Made by a program: the position numbers and the translations under genes. The notes below the pieces were generated by a model. That model was not told where the DNA came from, ran no database searches, and saw only the letters and a program-made list of their open reading frames with translations. From an uncultured Limosilactobacillus sp. (GTDB taxonomy: Bacteria > Bacillota > Bacilli > Lactobacillales > Lactobacillaceae), in assembly GCA_944326735.1 (NCBI GenBank), contig CALVFC010000010.1, forward strand, positions 1-20,647: DNA of 20,647 nucleotides, written 5' to 3'. How positions within the stretch are numbered: position 1 is the first letter of the stretch; each line of letters begins with the position of its first letter. Shown here piece by piece: positions 8,208-14,762 of the stretch.

Positions 8208-8591
8208 TTGCAATTTCACTTTGATGAATCGTCGCCTTTGTATCAGCAAATTGCCAGTCAGTTGGAAGAGATGATTTTCACTGGTGGCTTTGACGAAGGG
8301 GACCAGGTGCCATCCACGACACAATTGTCACAGCAATTGCATATTAATCCGGCCACGGTGCTCAAGGGGATGAACCAGCTCGTTGACAAGGGATTAATTG
8401 AAAAAAGACGGGGGCTCGGCATGTTTGTAATGAATGGTGCTCAGCAAAAGATTATGGAACAACGAAAAGAAGACTTTTACAACGATTATGTAAAGACATT
8501 ACTATCAGAAGCCCACAAGTTGGGGATTACTAAGCAACACTTACAAGATTTGATTGAGCGAGGGGAGCAAGATGGAACAATTAACGATTAA
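8208..8591 (+). CDS. GntR-family transcriptional regulator, YtrA subfamily
   Basis: The start is TTG 8208, 7 bases after AGGAGG (8195-8200). The 127-residue protein has an N-terminal winged helix-turn-helix of GntR type: SPLYQQIASQLEEMI, then a GD-VPST turn, recognition helix around LHINPATVLKGMNQL and wing EKRRGLGMFV (residues about 5-75). The rest is a short helical tail with no large ligand domain, which is the YtrA pattern. Such proteins repress the ABC transporter operon they head, often responding to cell-envelope stress or antibiotics. The gene ends 20 bases inside the next coding region. The inducer is unknown. Confidence 0.9.
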   Translation: MQFHFDESSPLYQQIASQLEEMIFTGGFDEGDQVPSTTQLSQQLHINPATVLKGMNQLVDKGLIEKRRGLGMFVMNGAQQKIMEQRKEDFYNDYVKTLLSEAHKLGITKQHLQDLIERGEQDGTIND

Positions 8592-9441
8592 CAAGTTAAC
8601 CAAGAAATATGGTCATAAGGTTATTTTGGATAACCTGTCATTCCAATTGGCACCAGCGAAAATTTATGGCTTGCTTGGTCGAAACGGTGCCGGTAAATCG
8701 ACCTTATTAAATATCATTACCAACCGGATTTTCCCCACGAGTGGTGAAGTCAAGATTGGTGATCACAACATTAATAATGATGATGACCAGCTCGGTAAGA
8801 TTTACCTGATGAGTGAAGTTGATATGTATACTAAGCGGACGACCATCAAACGCATGATGGAGCTCGCAGACGAGGCATACGAAAACTTTGACTTTAAGAA
8901 CGCTGAACGGTTATTAACGGGATTTGACTTAGATCAGAAGGAAATCTTTGCTAACTTGTCCACTGGTCAGCGCACAGCAGCCAAGCTGGTAGTTGCCTTG
9001 AATGTCAACGCTGACTATATCCTGCTGGATGAACCGGTACTAGGACTGGATGCTAACCACCGGGAATTGTTCTACAAAGAACTAATTAAGACTTTCCAGA
9101 ATAAGCCCCGGACCTTTGTCTTATCCACCCACTTAATTGAAGAGATCCAACAGTTAGTGGAACACGTCATTATCATTAACGACCACAAGATCATTGAAGA
9201 TGCTGATGTGGAAAGCTTGTTGAACAAAGCCTATGCTATTTCTGGCCCTGCGGACGACGTCGATGCTTACACGAATGGTTTGAATGTTCTCGATACCGAA
9301 ACAATGGGGAACATTAAGACCGCTTATGTACTGGACAAATTAAATGACCAACGAGTAATTCCTGACCGGGTCAAGATTGATCATTATGACTTACAACACT
9401 TATTCATTTACTTAACTAACGGAGGTGAACAACATGATTAG
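8572..9441 (+). CDS. ABC transporter ATP-binding protein (YtrB-like)
   Basis: ATG 8572 is preceded by AGGGGAG (8561-8567) and overlaps the end of the regulator by 20 bases, so the two are translationally linked. The 289-residue ATPase has Walker A GRNGAGKST (residues 36-44, K42), signature LSTGQ (129-133), Walker B YILLDEP (D153, E154) and the switch His H187 in STHL. The Q-loop region reads YLMSEVDMY, where most ATPases have a Gln in the place of S81. The C-terminal ~80 residues are an extension of the kind seen in YtrB and bacitracin-type exporters. It powers the permease encoded next, in the inner membrane. Substrate unknown. Confidence 0.9.
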   Translation: MEQLTINKLTKKYGHKVILDNLSFQLAPAKIYGLLGRNGAGKSTLLNIITNRIFPTSGEVKIGDHNINNDDDQLGKIYLMSEVDMYTKRTTIKRMMELADEAYENFDFKNAERLLTGFDLDQKEIFANLSTGQRTAAKLVVALNVNADYILLDEPVLGLDANHRELFYKELIKTFQNKPRTFVLSTHLIEEIQQLVEHVIIINDHKIIEDADVESLLNKAYAISGPADDVDAYTNGLNVLDTETMGNIKTAYVLDKLNDQRVIPDRVKIDHYDLQHLFIYLTNGGEQHD

Positions 9442-10138
9442 TCAAAAGCAACAAATGGTGGTTACAAACGTCTTTCGTCGCTTGGAGATGGCCCTTTTAA
9501 TTGCCGCTGCCTGGATTGTCGGCTTTGAATTATTAACATATATTTTGGGCTTAATGATCAATCATAATTGGCTGTCATTCCTTGTTAGTTTGAAGGCCAT
9601 TCCAGGGACCGTCACCGGAATATTGTTATGGATCGTGCCATTCTATTTCTTGATTACACCATACGCTGATTTCAAATGGACCATTCAAAACGGTATTTCA
9701 CGTAAGACGATGTGGCGCGGACGCTTTTTATCATTAGTACTTTCCGTGATTGTGGCTTATGCTGTTCAGTCCTTATGTTCATTGATTGATCATCCCCTCG
9801 GCAACTGGATCGATATCTGGATGAGTCTCCTGGTTTACTTCACCGCAGTGATTACCATGCAGGCAATCGGGAACGGTTTTGCTTTGCTTAACCGGAAGTG
9901 GAAATGGATTGTTGGAATTGGCTTACCAATTATTGCCTTTATCTTGATTGGCCTCTTCCTTTCATGGTTATCAATGGTTGATCAAACGGCCGTGTACCAT
10001 AACAGCCAATTTATCTTACGCGGATTAAGTTCTTTGAACATTACAGTGCTGTTTTGGATTTCTTGGGTCGTTTACTTGTTAGTCATGATATGGTTAACGA
10101 AGATCTTCAACGATAAAATTCAATTACGTCGGGATTAA
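9434..10138 (+). CDS. ABC transporter permease, six-helix membrane protein
   Basis: ATG 9434 lies 8 bases after GGAGG (9421-9425) and overlaps the ATPase stop by 8 bases. An in-frame GTG at 9425 is within the ribosome binding site and is less likely. The 234-residue protein has about six hydrophobic segments (near residues 18-40, 58-80, 97-118, 130-150, 160-182 and 205-228), with short loops and a basic C-terminus. No catalytic motif is seen; the role follows from its place after the ATPase. Together with the two genes before it, it forms a regulator-ATPase-permease operon typical of envelope-stress transporters. No terminator is evident right after it. Confidence 0.8.
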   Translation: MISQKQQMVVTNVFRRLEMALLIAAAWIVGFELLTYILGLMINHNWLSFLVSLKAIPGTVTGILLWIVPFYFLITPYADFKWTIQNGISRKTMWRGRFLSLVLSVIVAYAVQSLCSLIDHPLGNWIDIWMSLLVYFTAVITMQAIGNGFALLNRKWKWIVGIGLPIIAFILIGLFLSWLSMVDQTAVYHNSQFILRGLSSLNITVLFWISWVVYLLVMIWLTKIFNDKIQLRRD

Positions 10139-10193
10139 CCGTTGGACCTAGAGCTGACTTTTGTGGAAAATTAAACGCAAAGTACTCATTTCA

Positions 10194-10202
10194 TGTTATA
10201 GT
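10194..10202 (+). promoter_or_regulatory. Extended -10 promoter of the first unknown paralogue
   Basis: TGT-TATAGT (10194-10202) is an extended -10 element about 48 bases before ATG 10250; no good -35 box lies 17 bases upstream. The bases from 10197 (TATAGTTAGTTA) repeat those at the promoter of the GntR operon. Confidence 0.4.
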
Positions 10203-10249
10203 TAGTTAGTATATTGCTAATTATGAAAGATAGTATGGTGGGTTAATTT

Positions 10250-11035
10250 ATGAATGTCAGAAATGTCTTGATTATTATTGGGATTATTGCAGTTGTTCTG
10301 TTAATTGTGCAGTATATTGCTCAGGTTCGTCGTATTAAAGCAGGAGATAACTACGTAAGTGGTGGTCGTGCCTTCCTAAACTGGTTGCTTTTATTTGTCA
10401 TTATCGGCAGTTTTGGGGGATCAGTTTATGCTAATCATCGGGCAAAGAGTGAACAACAAGCGGTTCCTACTAATGTTGCCTCATCATCTTCTGAAGAAAA
10501 TGATCAACTATATGTTAACTTTGATAAGGCTAAAGCACGTTTAAATGATAATGGTGTTGCGCCAATGAAGATGATTGTTTCGCCTGGTACCAAGGTGAAA
10601 ATTGTTGGGCACCGTACTGGAAAGGTTTATAAGACCTTCAGAACGGCTAAGGGTGACGACCCGGTTACTATTAAGTATAAGTTTGAATTTGCTGCTAAGT
10701 ACGATATTATTGCCACCAAGAATGGCAAGAAGATTGTTAAGCACTTGACGGTTAAGGATCAAGAGAGTGAAAGCTCTTCATCAAGTAGTAGTTCTGTTTC
10801 TTCTTCATCTGCTAGTTCGTCGCACTCATCATCTAGTGAAAGTCATTCATCAAGCAATGGTGGTTCTTCAGCAGGTAATGGTGGCAGCAGTTCTTCTAAC
10901 GGTGGTAGCACGTCTACGCCAAGTCGTTCTTACGGTGGCGGCGGTGGCTACACCGGTGGAGGAAATGGCGGAAGCAGTCGCCCAACCATTTCAGATCAAC
11001 CAATGATCAATAATCAACCTATTCAGAATCAATAA
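10250..11035 (+). CDS. Membrane protein of unknown function, two helices, outer beta domain and Ser/Gly-rich tail
   Basis: I do not recognise a named family. The 261-residue protein has two membrane segments (about 5-23 and 42-60) separated by a short basic loop RRIKAGDNYVSGGRAF. Residues about 85-170 form a compact domain with alternating charged and beta-type residues (KMIVSPGTKVKIVGHRTGKV, then AAKYDIIATKNGKK), of the kind seen in Ig-like or carboxypeptidase-regulatory-like folds. A Ser-rich linker (about 172-205) and a Gly/Ser region (about 205-245) follow, then a short N/Q/P end. It is a paralogue of the next gene (11156). The low-complexity tail would suit crossing the wall. No catalytic residues can be named. 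The start has GGTGGG just upstream. Confidence 0.75.
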   Translation: MNVRNVLIIIGIIAVVLLIVQYIAQVRRIKAGDNYVSGGRAFLNWLLLFVIIGSFGGSVYANHRAKSEQQAVPTNVASSSSEENDQLYVNFDKAKARLNDNGVAPMKMIVSPGTKVKIVGHRTGKVYKTFRTAKGDDPVTIKYKFEFAAKYDIIATKNGKKIVKHLTVKDQESESSSSSSSSVSSSSASSSHSSSSESHSSSNGGSSAGNGGSSSSNGGSTSTPSRSYGGGGGYTGGGNGGSSRPTISDQPMINNQPIQNQ

Positions 11036-11044
11036 GTTAAGTAG

Positions 11045-11077
11045 AAGGGAAATCACTTCAGCGTGGTTTCCCTTTTT
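11045..11077 (+). terminator. Rho-independent terminator between the two paralogues
   Basis: GGGAAATCAC (11048-11057 region) pairs with GTGGTTTCCC (11063-11072) with one mismatch and a short loop, followed by five T. The paralogues are therefore probably separate transcripts. Confidence 0.85.
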
Positions 11078-11085
11078 AATTGGTA

Positions 11086-11115
11086 TTGTTGCCACCGTCC
11101 AATAAATGATATAGT
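11086..11115 (+). promoter_or_regulatory. Possible promoter of the second unknown paralogue
   Basis: TTGTTG (11086-11091) lies 18 bases from TATAGT (11110-11115). The -10 continues as TATAGTTA, shared with the promoters near 8152 and 10197. ATG is about 40 bases downstream. Confidence 0.4.
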
Positions 11116-11155
11116 TATCTATATAGACTATCGATTAGATACTGGGGATAATCAT

Positions 11156-11959
11156 ATGAACACAAACGTATTACTGGTTATTGGTGCGATTGCACTAGTA
11201 ATCTTCCTGTTTCAATTTTTCGTTCAAATTGCACGTATCCGTCGTGGGGTTAACTATGTTAGCGGTGTCCGTGCTGCAATGAACTGGATACTGCTTATTC
11301 TCGCGGTGCTCAGTTTTGGGACGTACGCATACAGTAGTCACGTCCTTCATACTGATCGCTTAGCTGATTTAGTGCAGGGACATAAGGAAACAAGTCAAGC
11401 AACTAAGTCATCCGCCAAACCTAAGGCTAAGAAGAGTAAACATCATCAGACAATCAAACCATTTATTAAGTGGGACGACAAAGATACGCGTTTGAATAAG
11501 GATAACGTTGCTACGGTAGCGTTTGAAGTTTCACCTGATACGCATGTTGAGATTATCGGTCAGCGGACTGGTCAGGTATACAAGAGCTTTACCACCAAGA
11601 AGACGAAGGGGCAGCATACTGTTTACTTTGACTTTAAGAATGCTGGCAAGTATGAACTGAAGGTCACTAGTCATGGTAAGCACTTGACCAAGGAACTTGA
11701 AATTAAACCGCAAGAAGGTGCATCAAGTTCTTCTAGTGCCAGCCAATCAAGCCAGCAACCAGCTAGTAACAACAATCAAACGCCGCCGCAACAACAGCCA
11801 GCTACTGCTACGACCAACGCTAATAATCGTGTTCGTCACGTTCGTCGTCCACAACAGGCTCACGCTAATAATTACCGGAATTACCGGCGGCCTACTAATA
11901 ATAGCCAGCACTCATCAAGTACTCCAGCAGTCGAATCCGATAGTGTTTCTCAACGATAA
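11156..11959 (+). CDS. Membrane protein of unknown function, paralogue of the preceding gene
   Basis: ATG 11156 is chosen because the alignment with the preceding paralogue starts here (NVLLVIGAIALVI against NVLIIIGIIAVVL); the open frame extends to 11063 inside the terminator. The ribosome binding site is weak (GGGGAT at 11144-11149). The 267-residue protein has two membrane segments (about 4-24 and 42-60) with the shared loop RRGVNYVSGVRAAMNW, a Lys-rich stretch (about 80-100), a beta-type domain (about 100-185; VSPDTHVEIIGQRTGQVYKS aligns with the paralogue), and a Ser/Gln/Asn tail ending Arg/His-rich. The tail differs fully from the Ser/Gly tail of its partner. Function unknown. Confidence 0.75.
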   Translation: MNTNVLLVIGAIALVIFLFQFFVQIARIRRGVNYVSGVRAAMNWILLILAVLSFGTYAYSSHVLHTDRLADLVQGHKETSQATKSSAKPKAKKSKHHQTIKPFIKWDDKDTRLNKDNVATVAFEVSPDTHVEIIGQRTGQVYKSFTTKKTKGQHTVYFDFKNAGKYELKVTSHGKHLTKELEIKPQEGASSSSSASQSSQQPASNNNQTPPQQQPATATTNANNRVRHVRRPQQAHANNYRNYRRPTNNSQHSSSTPAVESDSVSQR

Positions 11960-11966
11960 AAATTAA

Positions 11967-12002
11967 GGAGCGTTGATCTTCCATGATCAGCGCTCCCTTT
12001 TT
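11967..12002 (+). terminator. Strong terminator, possibly bidirectional between convergent genes
   Basis: GGAGCGTTGATC (11967-11978) pairs with GATCAGCGCTCC (11985-11996) with one G-T pair and a 6-base loop; a T-run follows. On the minus strand the hairpin is followed by a broken T-run, so it may also stop transcription coming from proC. Confidence 0.9.
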
Positions 12003-12053
12003 ATAGAAAAATCATCCCCAACGATGTTCTCGTTCAGGATGGCTCTTGTCACT

Positions 12054-12839
12054 CTATTTACTTGCTTTATTAACCGCTTCGATAACGGCGTGGCGCATCC
12101 CATGCTTCTCCAACGCCATTACACCACGAATGGTTGTTCCAGCAGGGGAGGTTACTTCATCCCGCAATGCGGATGGCGACTGCTTTGTTGCGAGAGCCAG
12201 GGCACCAGAGCCCTTAACCATGCTAGCAATGACTTGGTAAGCGGTTTGTCGGTTCATGCCGTGTGCCACTGCGGCGTCGGACATGGCGTCCATGAAAACA
12301 TCGACAAAGGCGGGCCCACAACCACCGACAACGCCGATAATGTCCAGTTGGTCTTCAGGAACTTCAATTACCTGACCGAGTTGGCTCAGAAAATCAACGA
12401 TGGTTGTCCGTTCATTATCACTAACGGTGGCGTCCATTGCTAAGCCAATTGTCCCGGCATTAACAGCGACCGGAGTATTGGGGATCATTGCTGCTACGAT
12501 CGAATTAGTAATTCGCCGGTTCAGCTTGTGGAGAGGAACTCCCGCAGCCGAGGAAATTACATAGGTAGGTGATGGCAGCCGCTTTAATTCTTTAGCAACT
12601 TCTAGAGTCACTGGTGCTGGTGTCGTCAGGATAACAAAGTTAGGCTGCTTAGCCACCACAGATTCGTTATCGTGAACCAGTTCAAAGCCCAGTTCCTCGG
12701 CTAACTTGCTGACGCGCGGGTTTTCTGGATTTTGCACTAATAAGTCATACTTATTGAGGTTCTTAAGTCCCTTTAAAATGGCGGTACCCATGTTACCGGC
12801 ACCGATTACCGCAACTAATGGTCGTTCTTGATTAGTCAT
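12054..12839 (-). CDS. proC: Pyrroline-5-carboxylate reductase
   Basis: The 261-residue enzyme reduces 1-pyrroline-5-carboxylate to proline with NAD(P)H, the last step of proline synthesis, in the cytoplasm. An N-terminal Rossmann fold has VAVIGAGNMGTAILKGL (residues about 9-25). The mid-part carries ISSAAGVPL and AMIPNTPVAVNAG. The C-terminal helical dimerisation domain holds GGCGPAFVDVF and the family signature DEVTSPAGTTIRGV. Length is normal. Its ATG at 12839 overlaps the stop of the upstream MucBP/SLAP-like gene by 8 bases, with GGAGGAGC as ribosome binding site, so the two form an operon. The very strong match makes the name secure. Confidence 0.96.
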   Translation of the reverse strand: MTNQERPLVAVIGAGNMGTAILKGLKNLNKYDLLVQNPENPRVSKLAEELGFELVHDNESVVAKQPNFVILTTPAPVTLEVAKELKRLPSPTYVISSAAGVPLHKLNRRITNSIVAAMIPNTPVAVNAGTIGLAMDATVSDNERTTIVDFLSQLGQVIEVPEDQLDIIGVVGGCGPAFVDVFMDAMSDAAVAHGMNRQTAYQVIASMVKGSGALALATKQSPSALRDEVTSPAGTTIRGVMALEKHGMRHAVIEAVNKASK

Positions 12840-13551
12840 CTTGCTCCTCCAATTTTACATAATTCCCAGTGATAAATTGATTTTCACCAACTTTATACCA
12901 AATGATTTCACCGTTATCACTCATTTTGCCATAAACGGTGATAATTTGTCCGTTTGGCAATTCATTGACCTTTTCCCCGTATGGTTGGTCGTAAACGTCA
13001 ATTGACCGGTGTGGCAAATAATCAATGGTGGCCTTCGTCGGCTTCATTGGGATGACTGACATTTGTTCACTGAGCTTGGATTGAAATTCCTGATCCTCTG
13101 CTTTGAATGGGTTGTCAACGACTTCCATGTGATCGTACTTAATCCATTGGTCAGAGCCAATTTCGTACCAGAATTCACCGGACTTAGTGGCGACCCGGTG
13201 AAAGGCTTTAATAACGATCCCTTCTGGAATAGGAGTACCAACTTGCATACCATTTGGACTGTCAAAGACGGGTGTGTTGTCATCAAGACGTAAGTACATT
13301 TCGATGTCTTGGACTTCTCCCCAGCTATCTTTCCGATAATACAGGTGGACGCTCCGCGGGTTCATATCAAAGGTACCATTCAGGTCACCTTCTGATTTAA
13401 TAAAGCGGTAATTATCAAATTCTTTTTGTTCGACTTTGTATTCTTGACCAATGTATCCCTGCAGTAATTGGGGAACGGCCAGGTTTTCATTCGTGTCAAT
13501 ATCGGTATAGTAAACCCAAATTGGGTTGCCAGTTTTGAATTTATCTAGCAT
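12832..13551 (-). CDS. MucBP-domain protein with SH3/SLAP-like repeats, no signal peptide
   Basis: ATG 13551 is chosen because GGAG (13560-13563) sits 8 bases before it; a GTG three codons upstream overlaps that site. The 239-residue product opens with a MucBP-like domain (residues about 10-75: IWVYYTDIDTNENLAVPQLL, then GYIGQEYKVEQKEF and GTFDMNPRSVHLYYR). Two SH3- or SLAP-like beta modules follow, near 92-148 (TPVFDSPNG ... WYEIGSDQWIKYDHM) and 175-235 (IDVYDQPYGEKVNELPNGQ ... WYKVGENQFITGNYVKL). Such modules normally sit on the surface, but no signal peptide, membrane helix or anchor is visible here, so it should stay in the cytoplasm or leave by an unknown route. It is translationally coupled to proC. 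Function unknown. Confidence 0.8.
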   Translation of the reverse strand: MLDKFKTGNPIWVYYTDIDTNENLAVPQLLQGYIGQEYKVEQKEFDNYRFIKSEGDLNGTFDMNPRSVHLYYRKDSWGEVQDIEMYLRLDDNTPVFDSPNGMQVGTPIPEGIVIKAFHRVATKSGEFWYEIGSDQWIKYDHMEVVDNPFKAEDQEFQSKLSEQMSVIPMKPTKATIDYLPHRSIDVYDQPYGEKVNELPNGQIITVYGKMSDNGEIIWYKVGENQFITGNYVKLEEQDD

Positions 13552-13590
13552 ATTGTTCACTCCGTTATTTTTGCTAATCTTCTGTACTTA

Positions 13591-13596
13591 ATTATA
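13591..13596 (-). promoter_or_regulatory. Candidate -10 box of the MucBP/SLAP-proC operon
   Basis: TATAAT on the minus strand, about 40 bases before ATG 13551. I see no good -35 box at the right distance, so this is a weak call. Confidence 0.35.
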
Positions 13597-13713
13597 GCGC
13601 TTTTCTATGAACCTTTTGTGAATTAGTTCTATCCACCATGAATAACGTGCAAAAGGCGAATTTTTACGTTTCTTATATTGGTAGAAGGCAAATTCAATAA
13701 ATGTATTTTATTT

Positions 13714-13743
13714 TTATTATACACATTTAATTGTGTATAATAA
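13714..13743 (+). promoter_or_regulatory. Perfect palindromic operator over the hicAB promoter
   Basis: Two perfect 12-base arms, TTATTATACACA (13714-13725) and TGTGTATAATAA (13732-13743), flank a 6-base spacer. The right arm contains a consensus -10 box, TATAAT (13736-13741), about 32 bases before the hicA start. This is the expected binding site for the ribbon-helix-helix domain of HicB, alone or with HicA, giving autorepression. Confidence 0.75.
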
Positions 13744-13772
13744 AGATGGGCAAACAGGAGGGAGGCTCGGGT

Positions 13773-13964
13773 ATGCCCATTAAAGCTCGTAAAATGATTC
13801 ATTATTTAATTAAGGCTGGTTTCCATGAAGTTGCCAAAGGTGGTGGACATCGAAAATTCGTTCATCCTGATGGCCGAATGACAGAGGTCCCAATGCATAG
13901 CAAGGAACTAACACCATATACGCAGAGTAAAATAATTAAAGAAGCTCGCCTACACATTAAATAA
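13773..13964 (+). CDS. hicA: HicA-family mRNA interferase toxin
   Basis: The start is ATG 13773, 7 bases after the unusually strong AGGAGGGAGG (13756-13765); the open frame extends upstream into the operator but has no such site. The 63-residue size is normal for HicA. The dsRBD-like fold shows KMIHYLIKAGFHEV, then GGGHRKFVHPDG with the conserved catalytic His H26, and the tail TPYTQSKIIKEA. HicA cleaves mRNA and stops growth until neutralised by HicB. The antitoxin gene follows 43 bases downstream. The strong toxin site against a weak antitoxin site is noteworthy. Confidence 0.92.
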   Translation: MPIKARKMIHYLIKAGFHEVAKGGGHRKFVHPDGRMTEVPMHSKELTPYTQSKIIKEARLHIK

Positions 13965-13969
13965 TGAGT

Positions 13970-13978
13970 TGATAAAAT
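13970..13978 (+). promoter_or_regulatory. Possible second promoter in front of hicB
   Basis: TGA-TAAAAT is an extended -10 motif in the 43-base hicA-hicB gap, part of a 12-base word (TGATAAAATAAT) that recurs upstream of the hicB relic. A separate antitoxin promoter is known in some hicAB loci. No clear -35 box is present. Confidence 0.3.
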
Positions 13979-14007
13979 AATTTCGTTATTGGCATATCCA
14001 AGATAAC

Positions 14008-14403
14008 ATGGCAGAAAAAAGATTATATTACCCAGTGATCATTACTGAATGCAATGACGAGGCTGGCCACTACTATGGGGTGTCATCACCTAACATTCCG
14101 GGGATGGTGACTGACGGTAAAACAATGGAGGAAGCGATTCTTCACGCTGAAGATGCAATTGCCACAATGCTGGCCGATATGACCGACTATCCTGCAGTAC
14201 AGGACCCGTCTAATTGGCATTTAGGATCACATGATCGGATTATGTGGGTCTCTATTAATATGGCAAAGTGGATGAATCAATATGGGCGAACTGTCCGTCG
14301 AAATATCTCTATTCCGGAAATTCTTAATAATTGGGCGAAAGATAATAAAATCAATGTTTCGCAAGTCACAACGAATGCTTTGCGTAAGTTACGTGAAGGG
14401 TGA
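14008..14403 (+). CDS. hicB: HicB-family antitoxin with RNase H-like and ribbon-helix-helix domains
   Basis: The 131-residue protein begins YYPVIITECNDEAGHYYGVSSPNIPGMVT.. (shortened here: the pattern is YPVIIT, then HYYGVSSPNIPG), followed by the helix MEEAILHAEDAIATML; this is the partly degraded RNase H fold that binds and blocks HicA. The C-terminal ~45 residues (RRNISIPEILNNWAKDNKIN, then VSQVTTNALRKL) form a ribbon-helix-helix DNA-binding domain for autoregulation. No in-frame alternative start exists before the stop at 13978, yet no convincing ribosome binding site precedes ATG 14008. It forms a toxin-antitoxin pair with the gene upstream. Confidence 0.9.
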   Translation: MAEKRLYYPVIITECNDEAGHYYGVSSPNIPGMVTDGKTMEEAILHAEDAIATMLADMTDYPAVQDPSNWHLGSHDRIMWVSINMAKWMNQYGRTVRRNISIPEILNNWAKDNKINVSQVTTNALRKLREG

Positions 14404-14444
14404 GTTTCAGGAACTAATTTGTCTCTATACGTTGAATATACGTA

Positions 14445-14453
14445 TGATAAAAT
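14445..14453 (+). promoter_or_regulatory. Promoter-like element before the hicB relic
   Basis: TGA-TAAAAT within a second copy of TGATAAAATAAT (14445-14456), 62 bases before the relic's ATG. The 20 bases before it also resemble 13950-13963 at the end of hicA, which suggests duplicated DNA. Confidence 0.3.
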
Positions 14454-14506
14454 AATCAATGAAAGATAGTACGTACTTTCGTTTAATTTAAAGTGAGGCA
14501 CAGATT

Positions 14507-14705
14507 ATGGACAAAATAGCTATTTATCCGATTATTATCACTAAAGACGATGATGGAGATTACCCTTACTATGTCGAAATCCCTGATTTAGGTGGTGAGA
14601 AAGTCACTCACCATCCCCAACTATTTAAATGAACTTGGTAAAGAGCAGGGGATCAACTTTAGTGAAGTCCTTACAGAGGCATTGAAAGAAAAACTCAGCA
14701 TATAA
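14507..14705 (+). pseudogene. Relic of a second, different hicB antitoxin gene (internal deletion and frame change)
   Basis: ATG 14507 follows GTGAGG and opens a 41-codon frame with the start of a HicB: IAIYPIIITKDDDGDYPYYV, then EIPDLGG. The frame then stops at TGA 14630-14632. From about 14598 to TAA 14705, one frame over, the sequence encodes a HicB ribbon-helix-helix end: KSLTIPNYLNELGKEQGIN, then FSEVLTEALKEKL. The middle of the protein, roughly 70-80 residues by comparison with usual HicB length, is missing. This ending is the classic lactobacillus HicB type and differs from that of the intact gene at 14008, so it is not a simple duplicate. No partner hicA of its own is seen. Confidence 0.85.
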
Positions 14706-14706
14706 C

Positions 14707-14743
14707 AAAAACAGCAGACCTGCTTTCGTGCAAGTCTGCTGTT
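14707..14743 (-). terminator. Terminator of clpE, probably bidirectional
   Basis: ACAGCAGAC (14711-14719) pairs with GTCTGCTGT (14734-14742), with three more inner pairs past one mismatch and a TTTCGT loop. On the minus strand it is followed by five T, directly after the clpE stop; it can also block transcription from the hic region. Confidence 0.85.
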
Positions 14744-14762
14744 CATTTTGTCTCACGATCAA

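Noticed and set aside
11973..12443. 156-codon frame on the plus strand over the proC end
   Set aside because: Its start lies in the terminator and the body is antisense to proC, with no family features.
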